Part shown: positions 36,862-47,399 of the stretch, piece by piece
How the letters are laid out: each line of letters starts with the position of its first letter
Numbering within the stretch: position 1 is the stretch's first letter
DNA from: Pseudodesulfovibrio cashew
GTDB taxonomy: Bacteria > Desulfobacterota > Desulfovibrionia > Desulfovibrionales > Desulfovibrionaceae
Assembly (NCBI RefSeq): GCF_009762795.1
Contig: NZ_CP046400.1
Location: forward strand, 124,001 to 188,000
Reading direction: 5' to 3'
Length of the DNA stretch: 64,000 nt
Made by a program: the position numbers and the translations under genes
The notes under the pieces: model-generated
The model's database searches: none
Seen by the model: only the letters and a program-made list of their open reading frames with translations
What the model was told of the DNA's origin: nothing

Positions 36862-37242
36862 CTAATCCAGCACGACGGTGAGTGGAACCACGTGCAGGGC
36901 CTTGGACACTTCGCGGGTACGCCCCAGCTCCCAGGAGCCGGGCTTGCGCCCCACGGTACCGGCCACGGCTTCGGCCACACCGGCCAGGTCGATGACCGGA
37001 TGCCGGGAAAAGACCTGAGGCAAACCGTATGTCAGGTTGCAGGCAAGACACTTGCCGGGCCGCTGGGTGAGCTTGAGCTCGAACCCGAGGGTATCCCCCT
37101 CGGCTCCCACATAGTCGAGGGATATATCGTAGCTGCCCTCCTCAGCCTCCCCGAACAGGGCTTCGAAAAATCGGTCGGTCTTGTCGGGCGGAAAAATGGC
37201 CGCCAGTTTTTCGCCGGTAAAGATGTCGCCATACTGTGTCAT
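36862..37242 (-). CDS. Small protein of unknown function
   Basis: 126 residues, no signal peptide, no membrane helix. It contains two Cys in one loop (GKCLACNL) that could bind a metal or form a disulfide, and an overall mixed alpha/beta look (FFEALFGEAEEGSYDISLDYVGAEGD...FELKLTQRPG). I do not recognise the family. It has its own terminator and lies between the HdrD-like gene and the permease gene, all on the minus strand. Coding is supported by a normal GC-rich third-position pattern and the flanking terminator. Confidence 0.75.
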   Translation of the reverse strand: MTQYGDIFTGEKLAAIFPPDKTDRFFEALFGEAEEGSYDISLDYVGAEGDTLGFELKLTQRPGKCLACNLTYGLPQVFSRHPVIDLAGVAEAVAGTVGRKPGSWELGRTREVSKALHVVPLTVVLD

Positions 37243-37340
37243 GCGTCTCGTCTTCCCTCGGTTGGATGTTTTCGTGCGGTCGGGTAGGATTGCCGCTTGT
37301 ACAAAAAAACCGCCCCGGCATCAAGACCGCCGGACATTAC

Positions 37341-38627
37341 CTAGAGCCAGAACCAGAAAAGCCCCACTCCGAAAAGCAGGAAGGCCGAGCACGGCAGGAC
37401 GAGCTTGCGCCACGTGCGGCCCAGATCACACTCGAAATACTGGCAGGTGAGGATGAAACAGATGTGGATGGGCGAAACCATGACCCCGGTGAACCCGGCG
37501 AAGGTGGCCAGGATCAGGTAGGCGATGGTCTGGGACTGCATGCCCAGGGTGTCCAGCAGGCCGAGGAGCAACGGAAAGGTCGCGCCCACAAAGGCCACGT
37601 TGATGCCCGCGACCATGCCAACCAAAAACGGCAGGAATATCGCCGCCGCGAACAGGGCTGCGCCGCCGCCCGCTGTGCGGGACATCTCCTGCACCACGCC
37701 AGCGGCCTGCATGACGTCCTTGAAAACGAATATGGCCATGACGACGAAGAGCATGGACCAGACCGACTTGCGCGTGAGCACGTCTCGCAGAAAGGCGAGG
37801 CCGAGCTGGGTGTTCTGGAGCATGACGCAGGCCACGCCGCCCGCCAGGGCCGCGATGACGCCCCACTCGAAATCCATGCCCGGCAGGAAGGCGGAGATGC
37901 CAGCCTCAAGGCCGATGGCGCCTATGATGGCGATGAGCAGCGGCAGCCCCTCCTTCATGGCCGTCCGCTTCTTCCCGGACAGGGGCACCGGGGCGCTCAT
38001 CAGTTCGCCCCTACCCAGCACGCTGGGACGGAGGAAGAAGAACCAGCCGATGGCGATCATGGCCAGGGTGCCGGGCCAGGTCTTGGAGATGAGATCGACG
38101 ATGGGGATGTCGGCCAGGGCCACGGTCAGGATGATGCCGGGATAGAGGGGCCAGCAGACCTCCCAGACGTGGCGGAACCAGTAGTTGACCAGAGCCCGGT
38201 CGCCGTTGGTGACCCGCATGTCCTCGGACACGGTCTTGACCATGGGCGCGGAGAAGACAGCTCCGCCGGGCATGGGCAGCATGCCGATGAGCGCCGGGAA
38301 AAAGACCAGACGCAGCCGGGGGCTGGTCAGGTAACCCGAGAGAGCGTCCATGAGCCGCCGGGACTGCCCGGAGCGCTCCATGGCGTCGGAGAGGATCAGA
38401 ATCAGGCCGACGATGGCAGTCAGGAACAGGAACTTCTCCTGGGTCAGGGCCAGCGCGCCGACCTTGGCCCACTGGATGGGCCCGAGGCCGAACAAAAGGG
38501 CCATGACCAGCCCTCCGGCCAGGATGGACAGGGCGATGCCCGCTTTCAGCCGAATGCCTACGAGCATGAGGACAAAGGCACCGAGGACCTTCAAAAAGGG
38601 AGCGAGTTTAAAGAGTAGGGATTCCAT
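37341..38627 (-). CDS. DUF401-type multi-pass permease
   Basis: 428 residues with about 11-12 transmembrane helices. The central phrase FFPALIGMLPMPGGAVFSAPMVKTVSED and NYWFRHVWEVCWPLYPG resemble the DUF401 (AF0261-like) family of putative permeases in the ion-transporter superfamily. GGAG lies 8 nt before ATG 38627. Substrate unknown; relatives are often compared with citrate- or gluconate-type transporters. A weak hairpin (5-bp CCGGC/GCCGG) followed by GGCGGTTTTTTT on the minus strand, at about 37304-37335, may terminate it. Confidence 0.85.
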   Translation of the reverse strand: MESLLFKLAPFLKVLGAFVLMLVGIRLKAGIALSILAGGLVMALLFGLGPIQWAKVGALALTQEKFLFLTAIVGLILILSDAMERSGQSRRLMDALSGYLTSPRLRLVFFPALIGMLPMPGGAVFSAPMVKTVSEDMRVTNGDRALVNYWFRHVWEVCWPLYPGIILTVALADIPIVDLISKTWPGTLAMIAIGWFFFLRPSVLGRGELMSAPVPLSGKKRTAMKEGLPLLIAIIGAIGLEAGISAFLPGMDFEWGVIAALAGGVACVMLQNTQLGLAFLRDVLTRKSVWSMLFVVMAIFVFKDVMQAAGVVQEMSRTAGGGAALFAAAIFLPFLVGMVAGINVAFVGATFPLLLGLLDTLGMQSQTIAYLILATFAGFTGVMVSPIHICFILTCQYFECDLGRTWRKLVLPCSAFLLFGVGLFWFWL

Positions 38628-38821
38628 TGGGGTATCTCCGGGTGGTATTGCAATAGCTGGTTTACGCCCTTTCGTTTTGAAAGAAAACGGGAAATCTTCG
38701 GCTCATTCCCGAAAGCCCAGCCTGGAATGCGCCCTCTGCCCTTGAACCCGAAGAGACATTGGTCTACAGTGTTTGCGCCCGATAAGGACCAATCATAACC
38801 AATCCCTGGAGAGCGACAACC

Positions 38822-39295
38822 ATGTCCATGGCCCCAAAAGAAATCCGCGTCCACATTTTCACCGTCATCATCCGCAAGATCGAGAAGCAGGACGAGGGCA
38901 GACGCGAGGAAGCGCTCAAGGAATTCATGGCCGTGACCGGCACCGCAGGCAACGCGAGCGACCAGGTGGCCAGCCTGATCCCGCCGATCATGCATGACCT
39001 CTACGAGAAGTGGATCACCATGTTCATCGACCGGCTGCTGGAGACCGTGCCCTCCCAGAACCTGGAACTGCTCTGCGACGGCAGCGACGACAACAATGCC
39101 GCCCTGGTCCTGGCCTACATCATGTTCCTGGAATCCGAGCGTATGGAAAAGCAGATCGACGAGGACCTCAAGGAACACGGCCTGGCCGCGTCCGGCAACA
39201 ACGACCTGGGCGACCTCGCCGCCAACTACCTCCGCGCCCAGATGGCCAAGATCGCCGCCCAGACCAACAAGGACGAAGTCTCCGGCAACTGCTGA
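38822..39295 (+). CDS. Conserved-looking helical protein of unknown function
   Basis: 157 residues from ATG 38822 with GGAGAG 8 nt upstream. No signal peptide or transmembrane helix. Predicted mostly alpha-helical and acidic (IRKIEKQDEGRREEALKEFMAV, MHDLYEKWITMFIDRLLETV, FLESERMEKQIDEDLKEHGL). One Cys mid-protein and a final Cys. I do not recognise the family. A strong terminator follows at 39318, so it is a single-gene unit. Confidence 0.78.
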   Translation: MSMAPKEIRVHIFTVIIRKIEKQDEGRREEALKEFMAVTGTAGNASDQVASLIPPIMHDLYEKWITMFIDRLLETVPSQNLELLCDGSDDNNAALVLAYIMFLESERMEKQIDEDLKEHGLAASGNNDLGDLAANYLRAQMAKIAAQTNKDEVSGNC

Positions 39296-39317
39296 TCCCG
39301 TTTTTTCACGAGACAAA

Positions 39318-39353
39318 GAAGGCCCGCCTCCCATGAGGCGGGCCTTCTGTTTT
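39318..39353 (+). terminator. Rho-independent terminator
   Basis: A perfect 13-bp stem (39318-39330 with 39335-39347) and a 4-nt loop, then TGTTTT. It may also act on the opposite strand for the flavoprotein gene ending at 39374. Confidence 0.9.
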
Positions 39354-39373
39354 CTGTTTGAATGCGTCCTGCG

Positions 39374-40714
39374 TCAGACCATGTATTTGAGGTAATATCC
39401 GCAGGTGGGATAGGCCCAGACCGTGTCCCGGACCTTGGAGAGCGGGATTTCCTGCCGGATGATCAGGGCAAAGAGGTTGACGACCTCCTCACAGTTGTGG
39501 CCCAGCAGATGCGCCCCCAGGATGCGGTCCTCCTTTTCGCTGACCAGCACCCGCGCACGGCCAGCCTTTTCACCGAGCCGCTGCCAGGGGAAGGAGTCGG
39601 CCAGGTTGGTCTCCTTGACCTCGAAATCCAGCCCCAGGGCTGCGGCCTCCGTCTCCAGCAGGCCCACCCCCGCCAAGGGCGGCACCGTATAGCAGACGTT
39701 GGGGACACCGGAATAGTTGACCGTGGCCGATCCCGGCTCAAGGATATTGGCCGCCGCCACCTGGCTCTGGATGGTAGCCACAGGAGTCAGGGCGGCCCCC
39801 TGATCAGCCACGTCGCCAAGGGCGAACACGGACGGGTTGGACACGGAGCGCATACCCTCGTCCACGGTGACGCCGTGTCGGGAGAACTCCACACCCGCCG
39901 CCTCCAGTTCCAGACCATCCAGGGCAGGACGACGCCCGGTGCAATTGAAGACCATGTCCGCCTCGACGCGGTCCCCGCCTCCCTCGCCGCAGTGGACCAC
40001 GTAACCTTTTCCCGTCTTCTCCACCCTGTGGATGGGGTGCTCCATGCGAACGTCGATGCCGTCCGCGACCGAAGCCTTCACCAGCTCGTCGGCCAGGACG
40101 GGATCGAACTTGCGCAGGACGCGGTCCGACCGATTGAGCAGAACCACCTCGGCCCCGGCCTGCCTGGCAACGTGCGCGAACTCGAAGGCGATGAAACCGC
40201 CGCCGATAAAGACGACCCGGCGAGGGAGCGCCTCCAGCTCCAGAAAATCGTCGCTGACCGGAAGATCCTCGCAGCCCGGCGCGTCCAGCGTATTGGGCGT
40301 CTGCCCAACGCAGATGCAGATATGCGGCGCGGAGAGCGTCTCACCGTTGACCGAAACCGTCTCCGGACCGGTAAAGGAGGCCTCACCCAGACGCACGTCG
40401 ATGCCCATGTCCGCATAGGCCTTGCGGGCGCTCTCGGGAACGGGATCGGAAAATGATCGCTTGAATTCCATGAGCTCGGCCCAATCCACGGCGAGCGCCC
40501 CCCGCACGCCCTTCCCGGCGAGTCCCTTGGCCATGTGTACGGCCTCGGCCCCACTCAGGAGCACCTTCTTGGGGTTGCAGCCCCGCAACGGGCACACCCC
40601 GCCGTAGGCCACGGATTCGGTCATGGCCACGTTCTTTCCGGCCCTGGCGAGGATCGCGGCCACCCCGCCCCCGGCGGGGCCGCCGCCCAAAACGATTACA
40701 TCATGCGTGTACAT
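39374..40714 (-). CDS. Pyridine nucleotide-disulfide oxidoreductase family flavoprotein
   Basis: 446 residues from ATG 40714 (GGGAG 10 nt upstream). FAD-binding GGGPAGGGVAAILARAG is at the N-terminus. The redox-disulfide motif CPLRGC (CxxxxC) fits GGVCPLRGCNPKK. The NAD(P)-binding site is VVFIGGGFIAFEFAHVARQAG, and the second FAD motif is VFALGDVAD. The C-terminal dimerisation domain ends RDTVWAYPTCGYYLKYMV. In glutathione, mercuric and lipoamide reductases this place carries the catalytic HPT(x)E; here it is Y-P-T. So the flavin and disulfide are intact but the acid/base His is missing, and the true substrate is unclear. Confidence 0.88.
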   Translation of the reverse strand: MYTHDVIVLGGGPAGGGVAAILARAGKNVAMTESVAYGGVCPLRGCNPKKVLLSGAEAVHMAKGLAGKGVRGALAVDWAELMEFKRSFSDPVPESARKAYADMGIDVRLGEASFTGPETVSVNGETLSAPHICICVGQTPNTLDAPGCEDLPVSDDFLELEALPRRVVFIGGGFIAFEFAHVARQAGAEVVLLNRSDRVLRKFDPVLADELVKASVADGIDVRMEHPIHRVEKTGKGYVVHCGEGGGDRVEADMVFNCTGRRPALDGLELEAAGVEFSRHGVTVDEGMRSVSNPSVFALGDVADQGAALTPVATIQSQVAAANILEPGSATVNYSGVPNVCYTVPPLAGVGLLETEAAALGLDFEVKETNLADSFPWQRLGEKAGRARVLVSEKEDRILGAHLLGHNCEEVVNLFALIIRQEIPLSKVRDTVWAYPTCGYYLKYMV

Positions 40715-40839
40715 TACTTGCTGGCTCCCTTTTTCTGATTCAGGCCTCACCCTACAGGAAAAAGAAAGGAAAAGGCAAAAATGTGCTGCCACACGCCGCA
40801 AGAACAAAACCTCGCGATGCAGCTGCTTAAACCTGCCCC

Positions 40840-40867
40840 AAAAAAAAGAGCCGCCCAAAGGCGGCTC
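40840..40867 (-). terminator. Terminator of proA
   Basis: GAGCCGCC (40848-40855) pairs with GGCGGCTC (40860-40867). On the minus strand it is followed by eight T. Confidence 0.9.
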
Positions 40868-40897
40868 CTGAATTCGATGTGGTTGCCGAAAGCGTGG

Positions 40898-42157
40898 CTA
40901 TTCCCGAATCTGCCCCTCGCCGAGGAGGACGAACTTGGCGCTGGTCAGCTCCTTGATGCCCATGGGGCCGTAGGCGTGCAGCTTGGAGGTGGAGATGCCG
41001 ATCTCCGCGCCCAGGCCGAGCTGGCCGCCATCGTTGAAACGGGTCGTGGCGTTGGCCACCACCAGGGAGGCGTCCACCTCGCGGATGAAGCGCATGCAGT
41101 GCTCGTAGTTCTCGCTGAGGATGGACTCGGTGTGATTGGAGCCATGCGCGTCGATGAAATCCATGGCCTCGTCCAGGGAGTCGACCACCCTGACGGCCAG
41201 GACCAGGTCCAGAAACTCGTAGCCCCAGTCTGCGTCCACGGCAGGCTCGGCGAATTCGCCCATCAGTGGCAGGGAACGCTCGCACGCCTTGAACTTGACG
41301 CCCTTGGGACCGAGCAGTCCGGCCACCTTGGGCAGCAGCGCTTCGGCCACGTCCTTGTGGACCAGCAGACATTCCAGGGCATTGCATCCGCTGGGGTACT
41401 GCATCTTGGCGTTCTCCACGATGGGCAGGGCCTTGTCCAGATCGCAGGAGTCGTCGGCGTAGAGGTGGCAGACGCCCTTGTAGTGCTTGAGCACGGGCAT
41501 GGTGGCCTGCTCGGTAACGGCGCGGATCAGCCCTTCGCCGCCGCGCGGGATGACCACGTCGATGTAGTCGGCCAGCTTGAGCATCTCGGCCACGGCCTCG
41601 CGGGCCGTGGTGGGCGGCACCTGGACCGCCGCCTCGGGCAGTCCGGCCTCTTTCAGGGCGCGGTGCATGAGCCCGGCCAGGCACTTGTTGGAGTGAAAGG
41701 CTTCGGAGCCGCCGCGCAGGATGACCGCGTTGCCCGCCTTGAGGCAGAGGATGCCCGCGTCAACCGTGGCATTGGGGCGGGATTCGTAAATCATGGCCAC
41801 CACGCCGAGGGGCACGCGCATGCGCCCGACCAGCATGCCGTTGGGCCGCTTGATCATGGACTCGATCTCGCCGACCGGGTCGGCCATGGCCGCCACCTCG
41901 CGGCAGCCCTGGATCATGGAGGCGAGGACCTTCTCGCTGATGGTCAGCCGCTGCACGCGGGCCTTGTCCAGGCCGCGCTCCGCCGCCGCGTCCAGGTCCA
42001 GCTTGTTGGCCTCGGCGATGGCGTCCTGCTCGCTCTCCAGCAGCCCGGCCAGGATGAGCAGGGCGTCCTGCTTGGCCTTGCCGGATGCCTTGGCCAGCTC
42101 GCGGGCAGCCGCCTTGGCCGACTTGCCCATCTCGATCATCTGTTCACGAATATCCAT
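40898..42157 (-). CDS. proA: Gamma-glutamyl phosphate reductase
   Basis: 419 residues from ATG 42157 with AAGGAG 6 nt upstream. It has the complete aldehyde-dehydrogenase-like fold of ProA: LGVVAMIYESRPNATVDAGILCLKAGNAVILRGG, VIPRGGEGLIR, and the catalytic cysteine C258 in YPSGCNALECLLVH. It reduces gamma-glutamyl phosphate to glutamate semialdehyde with NADPH in proline synthesis. proB is not in the window. Confidence 0.97.
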   Translation of the reverse strand: MDIREQMIEMGKSAKAAARELAKASGKAKQDALLILAGLLESEQDAIAEANKLDLDAAAERGLDKARVQRLTISEKVLASMIQGCREVAAMADPVGEIESMIKRPNGMLVGRMRVPLGVVAMIYESRPNATVDAGILCLKAGNAVILRGGSEAFHSNKCLAGLMHRALKEAGLPEAAVQVPPTTAREAVAEMLKLADYIDVVIPRGGEGLIRAVTEQATMPVLKHYKGVCHLYADDSCDLDKALPIVENAKMQYPSGCNALECLLVHKDVAEALLPKVAGLLGPKGVKFKACERSLPLMGEFAEPAVDADWGYEFLDLVLAVRVVDSLDEAMDFIDAHGSNHTESILSENYEHCMRFIREVDASLVVANATTRFNDGGQLGLGAEIGISTSKLHAYGPMGIKELTSAKFVLLGEGQIRE

Positions 42158-42352
42158 GCTTGCTCCTTGAAAATACCGGCGGTTCGTCAGCCGAATAAAA
42201 TTCATTTTTCACGAAAACAATGTGCTAAACCGTGGCGGGGCAAAAAGTCAAACCGGGATAAAACGCATAAACTTCACCTTTCCGAAGGCTCAGTCCAGCC
42301 CGTTTACGCTTTTTGTCATTTCCCTTAAATATACCCTATGTAAAACATCCTG

Positions 42353-42382
42353 TTTTGTCGAAACCGCGGTTCGCCGACAAAA
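42353..42382. promoter_or_regulatory. Inverted repeat upstream of the ior promoter
   Basis: TTTTGTCG (42353-42360) and CGACAAAA (42375-42382) flank an inner palindrome AACCGCGGTT (42362-42371). It ends 6 bp before the -35 box, a position typical of an activator or repressor site. Confidence 0.45.
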
Positions 42383-42388
42383 TAGGCT

Positions 42389-42417
42389 TTGACCTTTTTT
42401 ACAATTTTGCTTATCAA
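42389..42417 (+). promoter_or_regulatory. Sigma70-like promoter of the TPR-iorAB operon
   Basis: TTGACC (42389-42394), a 17-bp spacer, then TATCAA (42412-42417). It predicts a leader of about 70 nt before ATG 42492. The rest of the 42158-42491 gap is AT-rich and otherwise empty. Confidence 0.55.
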
Positions 42418-42491
42418 CCGCTTTGCGCCGTAGGACCCCGGTTTACCGGCCCACGGCCCGTATATACACCTTATGGAGGACTGTAAAACCC

Positions 42492-43148
42492 ATGGCTGAA
42501 AACAATACCGACGGACAGAGCGCCCTGGAGCAGGTCGAATCCCACGTTCCCGAGCAGCTCCACCCCATTCTCGAAGCCGCGTTCAAGCACCAGAAGCAAC
42601 TCGTCATCGCCGTGACCGCCATCGTCGCGATCGCAGCCATCTACTCCGGCATCACCGCCTACAACCAGCGCGCCCTGACCGATACCCAGGCCGAACTGGG
42701 CAAGATCCTCATCAAGACCGCAGGCGAGGAAAAGATCACCAAGCTCGAAGCCCTGCTGGCCAGCGCCCCGTCCGGGGCCAAGCCCGCCATCCTCCTCGAA
42801 CTGGCCCGGGCCAACATGACCAACGGCCAGTACGACAAGGCTGCTGACTACTGGAACCAGATCACCGGCGACACCGACGACGAGCTCCGTTACGTGGCCC
42901 GGCTGGGCAAGGCCAAGGCCCTGTCCCTGGCAGGCAAGCCCGCCGAAGCCGTGGTCATCCTCAAGGACCTCGCCGCCTCCGCCAACCCGGCCATGACCCT
43001 GGCCGTCAACCGCCAGCTGGCCGTCGCGGCCGAGCAGGCGGGCGACAACGCCACCGCCCTGGCTGCCTACCGCAAGGTGGCCGAGCAGCAGAATATTCCG
43101 GACAAGCCGTTCATCGACTACAAGATCGCCCAACTGGAAGCGAAATAA
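42492..43148 (+). CDS. Single-pass membrane protein with TPR-like helical repeats (YfgM-like)
   Basis: 218 residues from ATG 42492; GGAGG lies rather far upstream (about 12 nt). One transmembrane helix at about 35-55 (LVIAVTAIVAIAAIYSGITA) is followed by Ala-rich paired helices of TPR type (LLELARANMTNGQYDKAADYWNQI, LGKAKALSLAGKPAEAVVILKDL). The architecture matches the YfgM/TPR_21 family, whose members sit in the inner membrane facing the periplasm and interact with the Sec machinery or chaperones. It is 35 bp ahead of iorA and likely co-transcribed, an odd partnership. Confidence 0.8.
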   Translation: MAENNTDGQSALEQVESHVPEQLHPILEAAFKHQKQLVIAVTAIVAIAAIYSGITAYNQRALTDTQAELGKILIKTAGEEKITKLEALLASAPSGAKPAILLELARANMTNGQYDKAADYWNQITGDTDDELRYVARLGKAKALSLAGKPAEAVVILKDLAASANPAMTLAVNRQLAVAAEQAGDNATALAAYRKVAEQQNIPDKPFIDYKIAQLEAK

Positions 43149-43183
43149 CCGCGCTTTGGCGCACCCATAACGGAGATCGAAAC

Positions 43184-45019
43184 ATGGCAAATCCCCTATT
43201 GGCCGACACTCCCGGCGAAATCCACCTCCTGCTGGGCAACGAAGCCATCGTCCGTGGCGCAGTGGAGGCGGGAATCCAGGTGGTCACCTGTTATCCCGGC
43301 ACGCCCTCCTCGGAGGTCCCGGACACGTTCTACCGGCTCTCCCCCGAAGGCAAGTACTACTTCGAATATTCCGTCAACGAAAAGGTCGCCATGGAGGTCG
43401 CCTCAGGAGCCACCGTCTCCGGGGCCATGACCCTGTGCACCATGAAGCACGTAGGCGTGAACGTGGCGGCCGACCCGCTGCTCACCCTCTGCTACGTGGG
43501 CGCTCCCGGCGGGCTGATCCTTCTTTCCGCAGACGACCCCGGCTGCCACTCCAGCCAGAACGAACAGGACAACCGCATTTACGCCCGCTTGGCCGGCATG
43601 CCCGTGCTGGAGCCCGCCTCGGCCCAGGAGGCCAAGAACATGGCCCGCGACGGCCTGCTCCTGTCAAAAAAGCACGGCGCTCCGCTGCTGCTCCGCACCA
43701 CGACCCGCGTCAACCACCTGCGCGGCCCGGTTGAATTCGGTCCGGCCCCCGATCCCGGCAAGCCCGAAGGCTTCAAGCGCAACCCCTCCAAGTTCGTGCC
43801 CATCCCGGCCTTTGCCCGGCCCATGCACCTGGCGCTCATGGAACGCATGGAGGCCCTGCGCGAGGAAGCCGAACAGTCGCCTTACAACACCGTAAGCGGC
43901 CAGGGCGATCTCGGCATCGTCTGCTCCGGCATCTCCCGCGCCTACGTGGCCGACGCCCTGGACAACGCCGGACTGGCCGCCAAGGTCTCGGTCCTCAATC
44001 TCGGTTTCTCCAACCCCCTGCCCGAACGCCTCTGCCTCGACTTCCTCAAGTCCGCGTCAAAGGTGCTGGTGGTCGAGGAGCTGGAGCCGGTCGTGGAAAA
44101 CGAACTCCGGGTCCTGGCCCAGAAGAACGGCGTGGAAATCGAAATTCTCGGCAAGGACACCCTGCCGCGCTACGGCGAATTCAACGTAACCATGGTCGAA
44201 AACGCCATCCGCGAGCTGGTCGGCGAGGAAGTCCTCCCGGCCTGCGACTGCGAGATGCCCGAGCTGCCCACTCGTCCGCCGAACCTCTGCGCGGGCTGTC
44301 CGCATCGCGGCACCTACTACGCCGCGCGCAAGGTCTTCGGCGACGACGCCCTCTATTCCTCCGACATCGGCTGCTACACCCTGGGCCTCCTGCCCCCGCT
44401 CAAGACGGCGGACTTCCTCATCTGTATGGGGTCCTCCATCTCGGCCGGCGGCGGCGCCTCCAAGGTCAACGACAAGCCCGTGGTCGCGTTCATCGGCGAC
44501 TCCACCTTCTTCCACTCGGGCCTGACCGGCATCGCCAACGCGGTCTTCAACAGCCATGACGTGCTCGTGGTGGTCCTCGACAACAGGACCACGGCCATGA
44601 CCGGCCACCAGCCGCACCCCGGCGTGGACAAGACTGTCATCGGCGAAAACGACCACCCGCTGGACATCGAATCCGCGGTTCGCGGCCTGGGCGTCACCGA
44701 AATCCGCAACGTCAATCCCTTCAACCAGAAGAAGACCGTTGCCGCGTTCGAGGAGCTCAAGGAGATGAAGGGCGTACGCGTGCTCATCGCCAAGGAGCCG
44801 TGCCCGCTCTACGCTCGCCGCGTCTACAAGAAGGTCTCGCCGCAGGTGGCCTACGTGGCCGACACCTGCAACGGCCGGTTCGAATGTCTGGACCACCTGG
44901 CCTGCCCCGCCATGTACAAGGAAGGGGGCAAGGCCGCGGTCAATCCGATCCTGTGCAACGGCTGCATGCTCTGCCTGCAGGTCTGCGGACACATCAAAGC
45001 GAAGAAGAGGGGCAGTTAA
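43184..45019 (+). CDS. iorA: Indolepyruvate:ferredoxin oxidoreductase, alpha subunit
   Basis: 611 residues. The N-terminal pyruvate-ferredoxin-oxidoreductase domain includes LLLGNEAIVRGAVEAGIQVVTCYPGTPSSEV. The TPP-binding domain is about 345-530, with RPPNLCAGCPHRGTYYAARK, SDIGCYTLG and GDSTFFHSGLTGIANAVFN. A C-terminal ferredoxin-like part carries CNGCMLCLQVC for an iron-sulfur cluster. With IorB it oxidatively decarboxylates aryl pyruvates (indolepyruvate, phenylpyruvate) to acyl-CoA and reduced ferredoxin, in amino-acid fermentation or arylacetate assimilation. Confidence 0.97.
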   Translation: MANPLLADTPGEIHLLLGNEAIVRGAVEAGIQVVTCYPGTPSSEVPDTFYRLSPEGKYYFEYSVNEKVAMEVASGATVSGAMTLCTMKHVGVNVAADPLLTLCYVGAPGGLILLSADDPGCHSSQNEQDNRIYARLAGMPVLEPASAQEAKNMARDGLLLSKKHGAPLLLRTTTRVNHLRGPVEFGPAPDPGKPEGFKRNPSKFVPIPAFARPMHLALMERMEALREEAEQSPYNTVSGQGDLGIVCSGISRAYVADALDNAGLAAKVSVLNLGFSNPLPERLCLDFLKSASKVLVVEELEPVVENELRVLAQKNGVEIEILGKDTLPRYGEFNVTMVENAIRELVGEEVLPACDCEMPELPTRPPNLCAGCPHRGTYYAARKVFGDDALYSSDIGCYTLGLLPPLKTADFLICMGSSISAGGGASKVNDKPVVAFIGDSTFFHSGLTGIANAVFNSHDVLVVVLDNRTTAMTGHQPHPGVDKTVIGENDHPLDIESAVRGLGVTEIRNVNPFNQKKTVAAFEELKEMKGVRVLIAKEPCPLYARRVYKKVSPQVAYVADTCNGRFECLDHLACPAMYKEGGKAAVNPILCNGCMLCLQVCGHIKAKKRGS

Positions 45020-45020
45020 G

Positions 45021-45617
45021 ATGAGTGATACCAAGAAAGTCCGCATCTTCATGACCGGCGTGGGCGGCCAGGGTACCCTGACCGCCACCACCCTGCTGGC
45101 CAAGACCGCGCTCAGCCAGGGGCTGCCGGTGACGTCCGGCGAAATCCACGGCATGGCCCAGCGCGGCGGCGTGGTCGAGTCCACCGTCCTGATCGGGTGC
45201 GCGTCACCCAAGATCGGCACGGGCGAGGCCGACATCCTGGTGGGCTTCGAGCCCATGGAGACCATGCGCGCCCTGCCCTATCTCAAGCCCGGCGGGCTGG
45301 TGCTCTCCTCCACGGAGTTCCTGCCGCCCCTGTCCGTGGCCATGGGCCAGCAGGAGTGCCCGACCATCGACGATATCAGGAAGGCGGTTTCCGCCTGCAC
45401 GGACAAGGTCTACTTCATGGCCAGCCAGTCCATCGGCCTGAAAGCGGGCGCGGTCCAGGCGGGCAACATCGCCATGCTGGCCGCCCTTTGCGCCGCGGGC
45501 GAGCTGCCCTTCGGCCCCGAGGCCCTGGCAGAGACCATCAAGGCCAACCTGCCGGAAAAGATTCAGGCGGTGAACCTCAAGGCCCTGGAACTGGGCGTCA
45601 AGGCCCTGGAGGCCTAG
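45021..45617 (+). CDS. iorB: Indolepyruvate:ferredoxin oxidoreductase, beta subunit
   Basis: 198 residues, starting 1 bp after the iorA stop. It is the gamma-type PFOR domain: FMTGVGGQGTLTATTLLAKTALSQGLPV, then GEIHGMAQRGGVVESTV and EADILVGFEPMETMRALPYL, all typical of IorB. It completes the enzyme with IorA. No dedicated paaK-like acyl-CoA ligase is next to it; the acyl-CoA synthetase at 25362 is far away. Confidence 0.97.
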   Translation: MSDTKKVRIFMTGVGGQGTLTATTLLAKTALSQGLPVTSGEIHGMAQRGGVVESTVLIGCASPKIGTGEADILVGFEPMETMRALPYLKPGGLVLSSTEFLPPLSVAMGQQECPTIDDIRKAVSACTDKVYFMASQSIGLKAGAVQAGNIAMLAALCAAGELPFGPEALAETIKANLPEKIQAVNLKALELGVKALEA

Positions 45618-45731
45618 AGGCTGTCCACTAAGCACCATCTCGTCAGCGGCAGAGGCGAATCCAGCCCGCGCTCCGTACCTGGCTCTTATTGAACAACCCT
45701 GCGGCCCGAATGGTCGCGAAAGAGAAACATC

Positions 45732-47309
<1,578 letters not shown>

Positions 47310-47330
47310 TCTTGATTTCACTGGAAAAAA

Positions 47331-47370
47331 AGCCCCCCGGCCCCCTGCAAGGGACCGGGGGGCTTCCCTT
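47331..47370 (+). terminator. Terminator of the sigma54 activator gene
   Basis: A 10-bp GC stem (47331-47340 with 47355-47364), preceded by A-run and followed by TCCCTTTG. It lies 22 bp after the stop. Confidence 0.75.
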
Positions 47371-47399
47371 TGCGCCGCCATTTCTGGTAACCTTGAAGC

